Below are positions 8,795-17,691 of a stretch of DNA of 64,000 bases, in pieces. The stretch is from Proales similis (taxonomy: Eukaryota; Rotifera; Eurotatoria; Ploima; Proalidae), in NCBI GenBank assembly GCA_019059635.1, contig JAGVRJ010000002.1, positions 2,108,001 through 2,172,000 of the forward strand, read 5' to 3'. Positions within the stretch are counted from its first letter, which is position 1, and every line of letters starts with the position of its first letter. The notes under the pieces were generated by a model. It did not search any database. It had not been told where the DNA came from and saw nothing but the letters and a program-made list of their open reading frames with translations. Position numbers and translations under genes: made by a program.

Positions 8795-11545
8795 ATGAAT
8801 AGGCTCATATTAATTGTGCTGTCTTTAGCTATTCGAACAAAATCTGAAACGTGCAGCTTCGACAAGCAGCCAGAATCAATACATAGGCCAATGTTATACC
8901 TATCCTGTAGGATAGAAAGCAGCTTTACTGAAATGATGGTGAAAGATTCAACGATGCCTTCAAAATATGGTCGTTTCTTTACTGTGCAGGAAATTTATTT
9001 ATACCTAGCTCGACCTAATATTGTCGACAATAATCTGCGTTTAATGGATTATTTAGAATCGTTGATTAGAGACAATTTGACCATTAAAGAATTCAATTTT
9101 AAACAAGGTCCGACACTCTCGATTGATTTAATCAGTTTGACAAACATAAATGGAATAGACATTGACTTCTCGTACACTGATTTGGGTCGCGCTGGTCCCA
9201 AGGAAGAAATGACGATGGTTTACGATTATTCCAACTTTCTGCCGTTTTCGAACGGACTAAGTCTTGTAAATAAGTGCGACACGGGCATTTGAATCAAAAT
9301 ATTTGTTCAATCTTACACCGCTTGAGATTGAAGAATTGATATTTAAGACAAGCACTCGCTACTTCAGGAACATTTGCTCAGTAGTCTTCAGAAATGCCAA
9401 CATTTACATGATGGCGCTGAAAGGAATAACTTCTTCATTCCTGGGTGATAACAGCCTGTCATTTGATTACTTCACCGAGAATGCATCTATTACAACATTG
9501 AACGCCTCGATTCGGAATCTAGTCTTGGACTTGTACCAGGAGAGGATTGATTCAGGAATTCTTAATGGTCAAATCCTAGAGAATACAAGCGTCATCGAAA
9601 TATACGGAAAGTTGAATAAAATAGAGCCGTGCATATTCCAATTTTACAATCGGATTTATCTTCAGCTGGAAAATCTGAAAACCTTTTTACACTCGGGCTT
9701 CAAATGGTGTCGAGATACTCAATCGAATAGGCTCAATTATTTTGTAAGAATTGAAAATCCAGACTTCGATAGCATAAAAAAATTATCCGAGACAAGGAGG
9801 AAATACTCTTTTCCGGCTGAAGACATTTGCATTTTCAAAAATCTCCTATCGGGTGGGAGGCATTTTTTCTTATTCGGGCATTATATCAGAAAAGAATGCA
9901 GCTGCCCTATATTCTGGCTCATACAAAACTACAACCAGATACAGAGAGAAGAACTGATAAAAGAACTGAACTTCGCGCCTAATATGTTCGCACTCTGCAC
10001 CGAGAATAAAACTTATGAAGATTGGATGGAGGAGTGCGACTTTGATTCCCGCTTTGCCAAGTGCAACCTAAACCAGAGCTCTCAGAAAATATAAATTTGA
10101 AGGAGTGACTCAGAAATTAACATATCTCGCAAATGAATACACTTTTCCGGCTGAGGATATTTGTATTTTCAAAAGTCTTTTGTCAGATGGACGCCATTTT
10201 TTCCAATTTGATGCTTACAAGAGTCTTGACTGCACTTGCTCTGTCTTTTGGTTAGTACACAACTACAATCAAAACCTGAGCCAAGAAATAATCAACGAGC
10301 TTTACTCAACTACAAACATGTTTTCGATCTGCACCGAAAACAAGACATACGACGAGTGGATGGAGGAGTGCGACTTTGACAACCGCTTCGCCAAGTGTGA
10401 CCTAAACCAGAGCACTCGAGCAGAGGCAGAGTGGACGGCATTCGAAACCACTTTCTTGATGGCAGGACTCAAGTATGCCCTCGCTGTGGTTCTTCTTCCG
10501 GTCGTGTGTGTGATTGGACTGGTGACCAGCTGCCTGTCGATCGCAGTGCTGCGCAAGATGATCGCCAAGCTTGCAGAGAAGCGGCATGACGACACGAGCA
10601 AGCGTTCTCGGCTGATGTACTCTTACCTGCTGCAGCATGCAGTTGGATCGGCGGCCGTCTGCGCCCTGTTCGCGTTCAAGCCGCTCACCGAGTGCGTGAG
10701 CTATGGTGGCATTTACTGCTCGCCTGTCTACACATCATGACACACTCGTTTGTTCGAAGCCATCGGACTTAACATGCTGGGCACGGCCCTAAAGCTTCAG
10801 ACCACTGCGACCGCGCTGCTGTTCTCTCTGGCTCGTCTGGCCATCAATGTGAAGAACAAGAAGCGGCGCTCGATTCGCATCTTTTCCAAGATGCGGCCAG
10901 CCTATGTGTCTCTCGGTTTCTTTCTTTGTTTCCTAATGTTCAGCAGTGTGAAGCTGTTTACCTCGAATGACTACAGTGTACTGAGCTGGACAGATGATAC
11001 CCTCAAATCTTTTAGGGTTTACTCGCTTCTCTACTTTTCTGATCTACTATTCAAACTTTATTACTTCTGAAGCGTTCTATTATCTTAATCTTAGCCTCGA
11101 ACTCACCCTCGACCTTGTCATTCCTTTGCTGACTGTGCTCATTGACCTTGTTTTACTCAAAATAATGCGTCAGCAGAATGCCAACAGGTACAAAATGAGC
11201 AAGCAATTGCAGTCCAAGAGCGAAGAGAACGAGAAGCAGTTCACCAAGATGATCATATTGAATGGTGTATTCAACTTCATTTTCAGGATTCCAGTTTTGG
11301 CCTCCAACATTCTTGAATTCATTGTTTTCAACCAGTTTGGATTGTACTTTTATAAATTTCAATCTTGTCAATTCGATGATTATCCTCTTCTCTCGTTGTG
11401 TCCGTCAATCCTCTCGATTTCAAATTTGTTTGGCTTCATAATTGATTTCAGTTTGTTGGTCCGATTTAACACAGATTTTCGAATATTTCTGAAACAAAAT
11501 AATATTGTTCGCTTTTTTAAAGGCAAAGAAACTGATTGTGAGTGA
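8795..11545 (+). pseudogene. Broken chimeric copy of the large-ectodomain receptor
   Basis: Starts with an intact signal peptide and ectodomain, then shows several lesions. (1) A frameshift near 9285 after LVNKCD; the right frame resumes with FESKYLFNLTPLE. (2) Near 10085, after EECDFDSRFAKCNLNQS, the sequence jumps back about 115 codons to a second version of the late ectodomain (KLTYLANEYTFPAEDICIF onward), so this part is present twice in tandem. (3) The Trp of the TSWHTR loop is a TGA at 10738-10740. (4) A frameshift lies near 11065 before FYYLNLSLEL. (5) Three residues are lost in TM7 (SNLFGFIIDF). The second half is nearly identical in DNA to copy 3 from 13180 on, so unequal recombination between array members made it. 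Confidence 0.88.
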
Positions 11546-12219
11546 TCTCTGCAGCAGAATACGGAAGTTCGCGTTCAAACTTTCTTTTTCTTTTTCAACA
11601 GATTCTCGTTGGCCGTTTCGAAGACTTCTCGTTTCCTGCCTACTCTTTATCAAAAGTAATCTAAACGTGAGCCTAGGCATCCGCTTTCATTGTTTTTTCT
11701 TGCCTATTTACATTTTATTAAAAAAGCTTTCCTCTTTGCTTAAGCTTATATTTATTCTCTTAAGCTTAAGATTATTTTCTTTTTTTCAAAGAAAAATAAT
11801 AGCATAAAAATTTTGCCAATAATGTTGTATCCACTTTTCAATTTTAGTCGCTTCAAAACCCACTAGATTTCATAAATTTTGCTAGTTCAGACAGGTGTCA
11901 ATTGTTTCGTAACCGTTACATTTGTGAAAGACATCTCTGATGGGAATCATCCTCGAAATGACTATAAAACCGTTTACTCACCTTGATGAAGAGTCTTTTT
12001 GCAATGGTCTCGAGATTTTGATTCATCTTGCCTTCTTCCTCAGGGATCAAATCTCTGCAAATTTCACGTTTTCACGTTTTATTGATGAATGAGCCCTCAA
12101 TAGGTAATTCAACCCAATAATAACAGATAAAACCACTCAAACCAGTAAAATACATATCCAAAAAAGCCAAAAAATTAAACACAGACCTAAAGACAAGAAT
12201 CAAAGACAAGAAGGGAGAA
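11546..12219. other. Gap between relic copy and receptor copy 3
   Basis: AT-rich with T tracts and scattered aagctta motifs around 11730-11770. No gene or RNA recognised. Confidence 0.4.
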
Positions 12220-14643
12220 ATGAAATCAATCTTGTGGTTTTCAGCGATTCTGGTTGCTCAAGTTGTTGGAGAGATATGCATCTTTGATCTCGATCTTCTT
12301 GCCGACCGGCCCAATCTTGATCTCACTTGCAGAATTAACAAAGACTTTTCCGAAATGATGGATCCCTTTTCAACAGCGCCATCTAATTTGGGCTTTTTTT
12401 TTAATGTGCAGCGCATGTACATTTATCCAAACGAGCACTTGATTCTTGACAGTCGCCTTTCACTGGCAGAATACTTTGAGCTGTTGACTCGAAACAATTT
12501 AACAAACGACAGATTCCATTATGAAGATTTGCCTCGTCTTTATGTGGGATATATCAGTTTTACCAATATAAAAGGACAGGACATAAACAGCTCGTACAGT
12601 GACATCGGTCCACTGGGAGCACCACAGAGCCAGCTAAATATCGAATTCGATTACTCTCATTTTCTGCCATTCTCAAACGGACGGGCGCTTGTGAATGACT
12701 GCGATATGCAGAACTTTGAGCTTGAATACATTTCAAACCTTACTCCTCTCCTTTTGGATCGATTGATATTTCAAACAAACACTCGGTATTACCCGAATGT
12801 ATGCGCCATAATATTCAGGCATGCGAGCATGTTCCGCCTTGATCTTCTAGGAATAAGCTCCTCAAATCTGGGCTTAAACTTGCCCACATTTGATTTTTTA
12901 ACTGAAAATGGAACTATGGCAGAATTGAATGCCACGATTCACTACGCTCTATTGAACCTTTATTTGCAAAGCCTTGACAGCAGCCTTCTCAATAGGCAAA
13001 TCCTAGAAAAATTAATTTTCATTGAAATTGACGGAAAATTGGACAGAATCGAGCCTTGCATATTCGAATTTTATAATAAAATCGGCTTGAACCTGGTAAA
13101 TATGAGGACTTTTCTTCATTTGGGAATCAACTGGTGCCCAAGAAGCACATCTTCAAACGAAACATTTTTTATGACCATCAGAAAATATAAATTTGAAGGA
13201 GTGACTCAGAAATTAACATATCTCGCAAATGAATACACTTTTCCGGCTGAGGATATTTGTATTTTCAGAAGTCTTTTGTCAGATGGACGCCATTTTTTCC
13301 AATTTGATGCTTACAAGAGTCTTGACTGCACTTGCTCTGTCTTTTGGTTAGTACTCAACTACAATCAAAACCTGAGCCAAGAAATAATCAACGAGCTTTA
13401 CTCAACTACAAACATGTTTTCGATCTGCACCGAAAACAAGACATACGATGAATGGATGGAGGAATGCGACTTTGACAACCGCTTCGCCAAGTGTGACCTA
13501 AACCAGAGCACTCGAGCAGAGGCAGAGTGGACGGCATTCGAAACCACTTTCTTGATGGCAGGACTCAAGTATGCCCTCGCTGTGGTTCTTCTTCCGGTCG
13601 TGTGTGTGATTGGACTGGTGACGAGCTGTCTGTCGATCGCAGTGCTGCGCAAGATGATCGCCAAGCTTGCCGAAAAGCGCTACGACGACACGAGCAAGCG
13701 CTCCCGGCTGATGTACTCTTACCTGCTGCAGCATGCAGTTGGATCGGCGGCCGTCTGTGCCCTGTTCGCGTTCAAGCCACTCACCGAGTGCGTGAGCTAT
13801 GGTGGCATTTACTGCTCGCCTGTCTACTCATCGTGGCAGGCTCGGCTGTTCGATGCTATCGGAGTGAATATGCTTGGCACCGCTCTTAAGCTACACACCA
13901 CTTTGACTGCTTTGCTGTTCTCTCTGGCTCGTCTGGCCATCAATGTGAAGAACAAGGAGCGTTCATCGGCTCGCATATTCTCCAAGATGCAACCGGCCTA
14001 CGTTTCGTTTGCCTGCCTCCTGTTCTTTCTTGCGTTTAGTGGTGTGAAGTTGTTTACCTCGAACGACTACAGCGCCTTGAGCTTGGACTCAGATACATTC
14101 AGATCGTTTAGGAATCCGAGGTTTTCTTTTTTCAAAACCTATTATTTCAATTTCAGCCGATTTCCTGCCTTCTATTACCTGAACTTGAGCCTAGAAGTTT
14201 TGTTGGATCTTGTTCTCCCATTATTCACTGTAATAGTTGACCTCATTCTTCTTTTGTTGATGCGCAAACAGAACGCCAATCGGTCGAAGATTTCTCAGCA
14301 CCTGCAGACCAAGAGTGAAGAGAACGAGAAGCAGTTCACCAAGATGATCGTCTTCAACGGTATCTTCAATTTTTCATTTCGTCTGCCTGTATTTGGCTCG
14401 AATGTCGTCGAATTTATCGTCTACAATGAGTTTGGCACTCGATTTTTCAATTTTGAGTATTGCCAATTCACAGACTATCCATCACTCTCATTGTGCCCAA
14501 CAGTACTCTCTATATCTAATTTATTCCTTCAGACTGGCTTCATAATTGATTTTCTGCTTTTGCTTAGGTTTAACAGAGATTTCCGTCAAATTCTTAGACA
14601 ACTGCCTTTAACCCGTATTTTTTGGCCGACACAAAAACCTTAA
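12220..14643 (+). CDS. Large-ectodomain 7TM receptor, array copy 3
   Basis: Single-exon gene for 807 residues with the same layout as copy 2: signal peptide (1 to about 18, before EICIFDL), glycosylation-rich Cys ectodomain, then seven helices from about residue 440. Ectodomain DNA is almost identical to copy 2 over 12541-12828 and 12848-12970, while the first 320 bases differ. Conserved blocks include FSNGRALVNDCDM, LNRQILEKLIFIEIDGKL, RIEPCIFEFY and TENKTYDEWMEECDF. The cytoplasmic loop after TM5 (MRKQNANRSKISQHLQTKSE) is shared almost base for base with copy 4 and the relic at 2983. The orphan call is firm; the ligand cannot be guessed. Confidence 0.85.
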   Translation: MKSILWFSAILVAQVVGEICIFDLDLLADRPNLDLTCRINKDFSEMMDPFSTAPSNLGFFFNVQRMYIYPNEHLILDSRLSLAEYFELLTRNNLTNDRFHYEDLPRLYVGYISFTNIKGQDINSSYSDIGPLGAPQSQLNIEFDYSHFLPFSNGRALVNDCDMQNFELEYISNLTPLLLDRLIFQTNTRYYPNVCAIIFRHASMFRLDLLGISSSNLGLNLPTFDFLTENGTMAELNATIHYALLNLYLQSLDSSLLNRQILEKLIFIEIDGKLDRIEPCIFEFYNKIGLNLVNMRTFLHLGINWCPRSTSSNETFFMTIRKYKFEGVTQKLTYLANEYTFPAEDICIFRSLLSDGRHFFQFDAYKSLDCTCSVFWLVLNYNQNLSQEIINELYSTTNMFSICTENKTYDEWMEECDFDNRFAKCDLNQSTRAEAEWTAFETTFLMAGLKYALAVVLLPVVCVIGLVTSCLSIAVLRKMIAKLAEKRYDDTSKRSRLMYSYLLQHAVGSAAVCALFAFKPLTECVSYGGIYCSPVYSSWQARLFDAIGVNMLGTALKLHTTLTALLFSLARLAINVKNKERSSARIFSKMQPAYVSFACLLFFLAFSGVKLFTSNDYSALSLDSDTFRSFRNPRFSFFKTYYFNFSRFPAFYYLNLSLEVLLDLVLPLFTVIVDLILLLLMRKQNANRSKISQHLQTKSEENEKQFTKMIVFNGIFNFSFRLPVFGSNVVEFIVYNEFGTRFFNFEYCQFTDYPSLSLCPTVLSISNLFLQTGFIIDFLLLLRFNRDFRQILRQLPLTRIFWPTQKP

Positions 14644-14987
14644 GTTGACACAGAACTCTTCGATTCATTTCACCACTCAAAAAGGTGGGCCTCTGTTCGA
14701 AGCATTCGTCTGCTCCAACGAATATTATTTCTCAGACTTGCATGCCCAGGGTGGTTCAGCTTGGCACAAAATAAATCAATAAAATATAAATAGATGTGTG
14801 AATTCGGCATTAAAACGTGTACCTTTTCGTCTCTTATTCCACCTTTTAACAATTTATAGAATTTCTTCACAGTAAGCAACATTTTTTAATGAGCAAGTTA
14901 CCTTGTCCCTCGCCAAATGAAGAATATTTGCCCAAATATTTCTTAGTTCTTAATCTTGGATCTATAATCTACCAGTTCCAGTCTAAA
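14644..14987. other. Gap between receptor copies 3 and 4
   Basis: The open frame continues upstream to an ATG at 14889, but those 33 residues are unlike any paralogue. I therefore treat them as 5' leader. Nothing else recognised. Confidence 0.4.
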
Positions 14988-17375
14988 ATGCTCGTCTTTT
15001 TCCTTTTGTTTTCCTCCGCATTCATTGCAAATGGTGAGGTTTGTAGCTTTGCTCAAAGGCTGATTGCTCCGGTACCGAGAATATATATCACCTGTCAAGT
15101 TGAGAGAAATTTTTCTGAGATATTGACGCCTCAGTCCACGAGATCAGACCACAATCTTCTTAACGTTTTGAGTGAAGTTGTTATTTTTCCCAATCGACCA
15201 CTTATATTAGACGGAAGTTTTCAACTCCAAAAATATTTCAAGCTGGTTAACGAAAGCGAACTCGCTTCAAATGACTTGGGCTATTCAAGATCGCTCATAT
15301 TCGATGTACGGCTAGTTCGCTTCGCAAATATAATCGGAATCGATATAGAAAAGTCTTGCTGTGAAATCTATTCAACGACACGTCAACAAAATAATTTGCG
15401 CATAGAATTCACCTTTTCCCAATTCAAGCCATTCTACAACGGCCGACCGCTAGTCAACGGGTGCGAATTAGAAGTTGATATGATTCAATCCATGAATGAG
15501 ATTAAGCCACTGCGAGCAGGTCAGGTGGTATTTGATACCAGCACTCGCTATTATCGCAACACTTGTTCGATCATTTTCAATCATGCCAAAATAAATTTCC
15601 TTGAGTTCGGCGGGATAAGCAGTTCATTACTTGGCAACAACAGCCTTGGATTCGATTACGTGCTACGAGATGGACAAACTTATCCTCTTAAAGTCTCAAT
15701 AGATACCCTAACACTGCATTTGTATATCAATTCGCTGGACAGCCGCCTTCTGAACCACGAGCTTTTCAAAACAACTAGGAGAATTTTTATAAATGGGAAA
15801 ACAGAGAGGCTAGAGCCGTGCTTAATCGAAAAGTACAAGCATGTTGTTCTGGAAGTTGTGAACTTGAGAGCGCTTCTAGGCTCGGGAATAAGCTGGTGTG
15901 ACAACCCGAATCAAACTGATTCGAAGCATTTTATCACAATTTCGATAAAGCAGTCTAAATTATATTTTAAGTTTTTATCCAACTATTTGAATGTATTTGC
16001 ATTTTCAGATGAGGATTTGTGCCTATTCAGAAAGTATCCGATTGATGATAGACACTTTTTTTTGTTCGCAACTACACCTATTCCCAACTGTACTTGTTCT
16101 ATTTTCTGGCTCGTGCACAACCATCGGCTAAACCTCAGCGTAGAAATAATAAATGAGGTATATCCCCAAACAAACATGTTTTCGATCTGCACCGAGAACA
16201 AGACATACGATGAATGGATGGAGGAATGCGACTTTGACAACCGCTTCGCCAAGTGTGACCTAAACCAGAGCACTCGAGCAGGGACAGAGTGGACGGCATT
16301 CGAAACCACTTTCTTGATGGCAGGACTCAAGTACGCCTTCGCTGTGGTTCTGCTGCCAATCGTGTGTGGGATCGGTGTTGTGACCAGTTGCCTGTCGATC
16401 GCAGTGCTGCGCAAGATGATCGCCAAGCTTGCAGAGAAGCGCTACGACGACACGAGCAAGCGCTCTCGGCTGATGTACTCTTACATGCTGCAGCATGCAG
16501 TGGGCTCTGCTGCCGTCTGCGCCCTGTTCGCGTTCAAGCCGCTCACCGAGTGCGTGAGCTATGGTGGCATTTTCTGCTCGCCTTTCTACACTTCGTGGCA
16601 TGCTCGGCTGTTCGACGCCATCGGATTGAACATGCTGGGCACCGCTCTTAAGCTACACACCACTTTGACCGCTTTGCTCTTCTCTCTGGCGCGTCTGGTC
16701 ATCAATGTCAAGAACAAGAGCCGGTTCTTGGTTCGAATCTTCTCCAAGATGCGCCCGACCTATGTGTCTTACGGTTGCTTTCTGTTTGCCCTTACATTAA
16801 GCAGTGTAAAGTTGTTCACCTCGAGCGATTACAGCGCCTTGAGCTTGGACTCGGACACTCTAAGGGCATTAAGAATTCCGGTCTTTTCGGCCTTTATTAC
16901 TTATTATTCCAGCCTGTACCGCTTAGGTTCAATTTACTATTTGAACTTGAGCCTTGAAATCATACTCGATCTTCTTCTCCCATTGCTCATCGTTATAATC
17001 GACCTCGCTCTTCTTTTTTTAATGCGAAAACAGAACGCCAATCGGTCGAAGATTTCTCAGCACCTGCAGACCAAGAGTGAAGAGAACGAGAAGCAGTTCA
17101 CCAAGATGATCGTCTTCAACGGCATTTCAAACTTTCTTTTTCGCATGCCCCTTCTGAGCTCTAACATCGTCGAATTTATCGCTTATCATTACTTTGCTTT
17201 TTTTTACTTCAACTTTCCATATTGCCAGTTTGAGGATTACCCGCTAATGTCGCTGTGTCCATCTGTCTTATCAATATCTCATGTTCTTCTTCAGATCGGC
17301 TACATCGTTGACTTTGCACTTTTGATCAAATTTAACAAAGATTTTCGCCATCTTTGCCTCAACGGACCGCTTTGA
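14988..17375 (+). CDS. Large-ectodomain 7TM receptor, array copy 4
   Basis: Single-exon gene. I place the start at 14988 (795 residues) because MLVFFLLFSSAFIANGEVC is a typical signal peptide aligned with the paralogues; an in-frame ATG at 14889 would add 33 non-signal residues. The ectodomain belongs with copy 1: both have FSxFKPxYNGRPL, DEDLCLFRKYPIDDRHFF and NHRLNLSVEIINEVYP. Seven helices follow; the TM3 end reads SLARLVINV and the tail FNKDFRHLC. The TM1 region carries its own variant bases (tacgccttcgctgtggttct at 16333) that recur in copy 5, a trace of gene conversion. Ligand unknown. Confidence 0.85.
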   Translation: MLVFFLLFSSAFIANGEVCSFAQRLIAPVPRIYITCQVERNFSEILTPQSTRSDHNLLNVLSEVVIFPNRPLILDGSFQLQKYFKLVNESELASNDLGYSRSLIFDVRLVRFANIIGIDIEKSCCEIYSTTRQQNNLRIEFTFSQFKPFYNGRPLVNGCELEVDMIQSMNEIKPLRAGQVVFDTSTRYYRNTCSIIFNHAKINFLEFGGISSSLLGNNSLGFDYVLRDGQTYPLKVSIDTLTLHLYINSLDSRLLNHELFKTTRRIFINGKTERLEPCLIEKYKHVVLEVVNLRALLGSGISWCDNPNQTDSKHFITISIKQSKLYFKFLSNYLNVFAFSDEDLCLFRKYPIDDRHFFLFATTPIPNCTCSIFWLVHNHRLNLSVEIINEVYPQTNMFSICTENKTYDEWMEECDFDNRFAKCDLNQSTRAGTEWTAFETTFLMAGLKYAFAVVLLPIVCGIGVVTSCLSIAVLRKMIAKLAEKRYDDTSKRSRLMYSYMLQHAVGSAAVCALFAFKPLTECVSYGGIFCSPFYTSWHARLFDAIGLNMLGTALKLHTTLTALLFSLARLVINVKNKSRFLVRIFSKMRPTYVSYGCFLFALTLSSVKLFTSSDYSALSLDSDTLRALRIPVFSAFITYYSSLYRLGSIYYLNLSLEIILDLLLPLLIVIIDLALLFLMRKQNANRSKISQHLQTKSEENEKQFTKMIVFNGISNFLFRMPLLSSNIVEFIAYHYFAFFYFNFPYCQFEDYPLMSLCPSVLSISHVLLQIGYIVDFALLIKFNKDFRHLCLNGPL

Positions 17376-17691
17376 TTTAATCTTATCTTGGACATCAATG
17401 AGAGCGATGATTTGAGTGTAATATGAGGAATCGCCAATTGAAAAAGTCAATTACCGGCCAAACTGGTTTGCCACGCTTTCACACCTTTTCTAAATCAAAT
17501 TTTTCAAATAGCATTTTTAATTTCGATGTTTGATGTATTTGAACCATCGGCATCTCTAAAAATATCTCATCTTACCCTTTTGCCACTATATAGTCGGTTT
17601 TGACAAGAAATTAATTTTTAAGCAATTATTCCGATTTCGATTTTATTCTGTCACTCTGGACTGCTCTATCTCGCGAGCTTATTAAAAAAGC
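17376..17691. other. Gap between receptor copies 4 and 5
   Basis: AT-rich, nothing recognised. Confidence 0.4.

Noticed and set aside
14889-14987. 33-residue extension of receptor copy 4
   Set aside because: Not conserved in paralogues and it would put the signal peptide in the middle; the ATG at 14988 is better.
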